From positions 1,271 through 17,004 of the forward strand of contig CAJUGR010000026.1 of NCBI GenBank assembly GCA_910586285.1: a stretch of DNA of 15,734 nt, given 5' to 3'. Shown here one piece after another: positions 13,739 through 15,734 of the stretch. Positions within the stretch are counted from its first letter, which is position 1, and each line of letters opens with the position of its first letter. The DNA comes from an uncultured Erysipelotrichaceae bacterium. Its GTDB lineage: Bacteria > Bacillota_I > Bacilli_A > Erysipelotrichales > Erysipelotrichaceae. The translations under genes and the position numbers were made by a program. The notes beneath the pieces were generated by a model that saw only the letters and a program-made list of their open reading frames with translations, searched no databases and was not told the origin of the DNA.

Positions 13739-14713
13739 TTAATTCTGCTTTTTAATCTGTTCTTCCTGAATCATAGCATAACAAATTAAATCCGTTCCAT
13801 CCAGATTTTCCTTATGCATATCTATTGCGGTAATCTGATGATTTCCGTAAGTTTTATAGTAATGAATACCTTTGGTTGCGTTATAACAGGAAGTATAAAT
13901 AGTAATTTCAAGCTTTCCGTTCTCTAATTCACAGCATCCGCGTTGTTGCTCAACCGATCCCAAAATATGAAAGAATTGACTGACACTTTCTAACTCCGAG
14001 TCACCGCAAACCGAATTCATTTTCGTAAAAGCTACACGAACAAAGCGCGATGGCGAAGATAAATCACCTGGCAAACCCAATGCTCCCATACCACGACTAT
14101 AAGGTTGTAATGATAATTTGGATGAAAACTGATTTTGTGGTGATTTTGGTGATAAACTCATGTAATTATTTAATTGGAATAACTGCTTATCAAACGGTGG
14201 ATTATTGGTCAAAACGCCAATCGGATTGTCATAGACTTTTAAACCTTCTTTTACCGCTTCTACGGTAATCGCTTCGTTACAGTCGGCAATCAACCAATGA
14301 AGCTGCGCCAACGGAAGTTCCTCACTGAACGGTGTATTGAGGATATTTAATTTTTCCAATAACCGCTTTGCCTCCTTCACGGAAGCACATTGCCCCAGAA
14401 TCCATGGGATTAGCTCAAATTGTGCAATGTTATCTTGATTCGGTTTTTGATCATTGTACACTGCATTCCCCACAAAGTTTAACCCGGCCATTCCCAGTCC
14501 TTTTTCATTTACCGCTTCATAATAAAGCGGATAACTTTCCGCAATACAGGCAGAGCCAATCATCGCATAATGATCTTCCATCATTCCCGCATTGCGAAAA
14601 TGAAACGGATAATGACGCGGTGTGATTGTCACCTCATCACCATATGAGAAATCATAATCCATATTTCGACCAAAATAAAAATCTTTTGTTTGAAAGGTCG
14701 CTGCTGTACACAT
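13739..14713 (-). CDS. Choloylglycine hydrolase family protein, probable bile salt hydrolase
   Basis: A 324-residue Ntn hydrolase. After removal of Met1, C2 becomes the N-terminal nucleophile. The residues known to act in bile salt hydrolases are all in place: C2, R16 and D19 (GRNMDYD), N79 (GLNF), an Asn of the TNNP motif (170-171) and R223 (SRFVR). The YSRGMGALGLPGDLSS loop and the length also match Gram-positive bile salt hydrolases. Such enzymes split the amide of glycine- or taurine-conjugated bile acids in the cytoplasm. Penicillin V acylases share the fold and motifs, so the substrate is a strong inference, not proof. GGAGG is well placed before the ATG. There is no signal peptide, as expected for a cytoplasmic form. 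It has its own promoter and terminator; mntP lies just upstream on the same strand. Confidence 0.9.
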   Translation of the reverse strand: MCTAATFQTKDFYFGRNMDYDFSYGDEVTITPRHYPFHFRNAGMMEDHYAMIGSACIAESYPLYYEAVNEKGLGMAGLNFVGNAVYNDQKPNQDNIAQFELIPWILGQCASVKEAKRLLEKLNILNTPFSEELPLAQLHWLIADCNEAITVEAVKEGLKVYDNPIGVLTNNPPFDKQLFQLNNYMSLSPKSPQNQFSSKLSLQPYSRGMGALGLPGDLSSPSRFVRVAFTKMNSVCGDSELESVSQFFHILGSVEQQRGCCELENGKLEITIYTSCYNATKGIHYYKTYGNHQITAIDMHKENLDGTDLICYAMIQEEQIKKQN

Positions 14714-14749
14714 AAAATAGCCTCCGTTCTATGAAATCTCTCTATATAT

Positions 14750-14777
14750 ATTATACCGCTTATCCTATCTTATACAA
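14750..14777 (-). promoter_or_regulatory. Promoter of the choloylglycine hydrolase gene
   Basis: On the minus strand TTGTAT (14772-14777), a 16-bp spacer and TATAAT (14750-14755) lie between the mntP stop and the gene, 37 bp before its ATG. The gene can therefore be transcribed independently of mntP, although no terminator separates them. Confidence 0.65.
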
Positions 14778-14779
14778 TT

Positions 14780-15364
14780 TTACATCATACCGGTTATAAA
14801 GATCTCAAGACCAATCGCAATCAGAATAGTTCCACCGAGAATCTGTGCTTTATGAGACAGTTTTGTTCCGAATTTCTTACCAATCATTAAGCCGACAATA
14901 CAGATAACAAATGTAACAACCGCAATAATAAGAGCAGAAATCAAAGCCATTAGCCAGTTATAGTCCGCAATGGTAAAGCCAACGGATAAGGCATCAATCG
15001 AAGTTGCCACTCCCTGTATCAGCAGTGTACCGATTTTAAGGCTTGACTGTGCTTCATCCGCATTATTATAATGAATTCCTCCCCACAGCATTTTACCGCC
15101 GATAAGTGCAAGAAGAATGAGGGCAATCCAAGGAATCAATTTTTCAAACGTTTGAAAATATTGAATAATGGTATGGATACATCCCCAGCCGATTAATGGC
15201 ATAGCAAATTGAAATCCTGCGAAAACACCGGCAATCGTACACATTTTCATGTTATTCATATTCGGCTCATTTAATCCATTAGCCATTGATACCGAAAAAG
15301 CATCCATTGCAAGTCCATCCCCAAGCAAAAAACTGTTGAAAATGAACAGTAAATTCCATTCCAT
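14780..15364 (-). CDS. mntP: Manganese efflux pump MntP
   Basis: MntP exports Mn(II) across the cytoplasmic membrane. The 194-residue protein has six predicted membrane helices arranged as two related halves. Each half holds the conserved aspartate motif: GLAMD21AFSVS in helix 1 and ATSID124ALSVGF in helix 4. A hydrophilic loop (HYNNADEAQSS) separates the halves. I chose the ATG at 15364 (MEWNLL), which has GGGAGG 7 nt upstream; the ATG at 15379 has none. The length fits the family, usually about 185-190 residues. I looked for the yybP-ykoY manganese riboswitch that often precedes such genes but cannot see its conserved loops in the roughly 130-nt leader. The bile salt hydrolase gene downstream has no obvious functional link. 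Confidence 0.93.
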   Translation of the reverse strand: MEWNLLFIFNSFLLGDGLAMDAFSVSMANGLNEPNMNNMKMCTIAGVFAGFQFAMPLIGWGCIHTIIQYFQTFEKLIPWIALILLALIGGKMLWGGIHYNNADEAQSSLKIGTLLIQGVATSIDALSVGFTIADYNWLMALISALIIAVVTFVICIVGLMIGKKFGTKLSHKAQILGGTILIAIGLEIFITGMM

Positions 15365-15734
15365 GGTGAAACCTCCCATCTTATCCTGATAACAAAAGAC
15401 GCAAGTAAAACCTAATGGTTAACTTGAGATTGTGTTTTCGAACAAACCAGACCAAAATGTATTCTACCTTATGCTATACTCAATGGATCATATTCCGGTT
15501 CATTGTACTACTTATTAATATAAATAGCAATAAATAAAAACTCTAGCCACTCCGTTATATAAACATATTTTGATATCGCGTGTATAGCGCTTAAAATAAA
15601 TCATCAGCAGTGGTTTATTTGGACGTTATCATAAAGTTAAATTAATAACAAAACCACCGCAAAAAGTTGTGCCTATTAAGGAGTATCTAAAATAACTTGG
15701 GAAACAGAAGACCTCCGCATTAACTTGTGGTTCT
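15365..15734. other. Upstream region of mntP to window end; no convincing gene
   Basis: Apart from the candidate promoter I see no gene. A minus-strand frame is open from the window edge to a stop at 15629 (34 codons, ending INLTL). It could be the 3' end of a gene outside the window, but its composition does not decide this and I do not recognise it. GTGGTTT (about 15610-15616) and AAACCAC (about 15651-15657) form a loose inverted repeat with a long loop. Confidence 0.35.
15502..15530 (-). promoter_or_regulatory. Candidate mntP promoter
   Basis: On the minus strand TTGCTA (15525-15530), a 17-bp spacer and TACAAT (15502-15507) form a fair sigma-A promoter. It would give a leader of about 130 nt before mntP. 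AACC-N4-GGTT at 15409-15420 in that leader is a small palindrome of unknown use. Confidence 0.5.

Noticed and set aside
15365..15500. yybP-ykoY manganese riboswitch in the mntP leader
   Set aside because: The gene makes it likely, but I could not find the conserved loop sequences or a paired stem in the leader, so it is not called. A covariance-model search would decide.
15629..15734. Minus-strand gene end or insertion-sequence end at the window edge
   Set aside because: Only 34 open codons with no motif; terminal repeats of a known element could not be recognised.

Overview
The window comes from a low-GC Gram-positive (Firmicutes) chromosome, most likely a spore-forming gut anaerobe of the Erysipelotrichia type. 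The evidence is a hrcA-grpE-dnaK-dnaJ operon with CIRCE operators, a DnaK of Gram-positive length, strong AGGAGG ribosome binding sites, consensus sigma-A promoters, a cotJABC spore-coat cassette, a bile salt hydrolase-type enzyme and a secreted NPCBM-domain protein. The lineage is an inference from gene content; no rRNA is present to confirm it.

Layout, left to right. (1) 1-1571, minus: the N-terminal 523 codons of a large secreted protein with a signal peptide, an NPCBM carbohydrate-binding module and a Cys/His transglutaminase-like segment at the cut edge. (2) 1572-2443: a stretch without a convincing gene, holding an isolated Fur-like palindrome and a possible gene remnant. (3) 2444-3838, minus: a tight three-gene operon, marR - membrane-anchored FMN-binding protein - flavodoxin, with overlapping reading frames. 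It is driven by a TTGACA-N17-TATAAT promoter enclosed by two palindromes. (4) 3904-8769, minus: the complete class I heat-shock operon hrcA-grpE-dnaK-dnaJ with two CIRCE elements and a terminator. (5) 8971-11896, minus: the ferrous-iron uptake operon feoA-feoB plus a FeoB-associated Cys-rich membrane protein, with promoter, candidate operator and terminator. (6) 11982-13311, plus: cotJA-cotJB-cotJC, divergent from feo, ending in a hairpin. (7) 13358-13512, plus: a tRNA-Pro(CGG) with its own promoter and terminator. (8) 13699-15530, minus: a choloylglycine hydrolase family enzyme and, upstream of it, the manganese exporter mntP, each with a plausible promoter.

How the parts fit together. HrcA is expected to repress its own operon through the two CIRCE sites. 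The MarR protein very probably represses its own operon, and the products suggest flavin-based electron transfer, with a covalently flavinylated protein at the membrane and a flavodoxin in the cytoplasm. Metal handling recurs: Fe(II) import (feo), a manganese-catalase-fold coat protein (CotJC) and Mn(II) export (MntP). The bile salt hydrolase and the NPCBM protein point to life in the intestine.

Nothing here is clearly a new defence or mobile system. The best candidates for a second look are the MarR-controlled flavin operon with its unusually clean operator, and the truncated NPCBM/Cys-His secreted protein with a recent in-frame duplication at its signal peptide.
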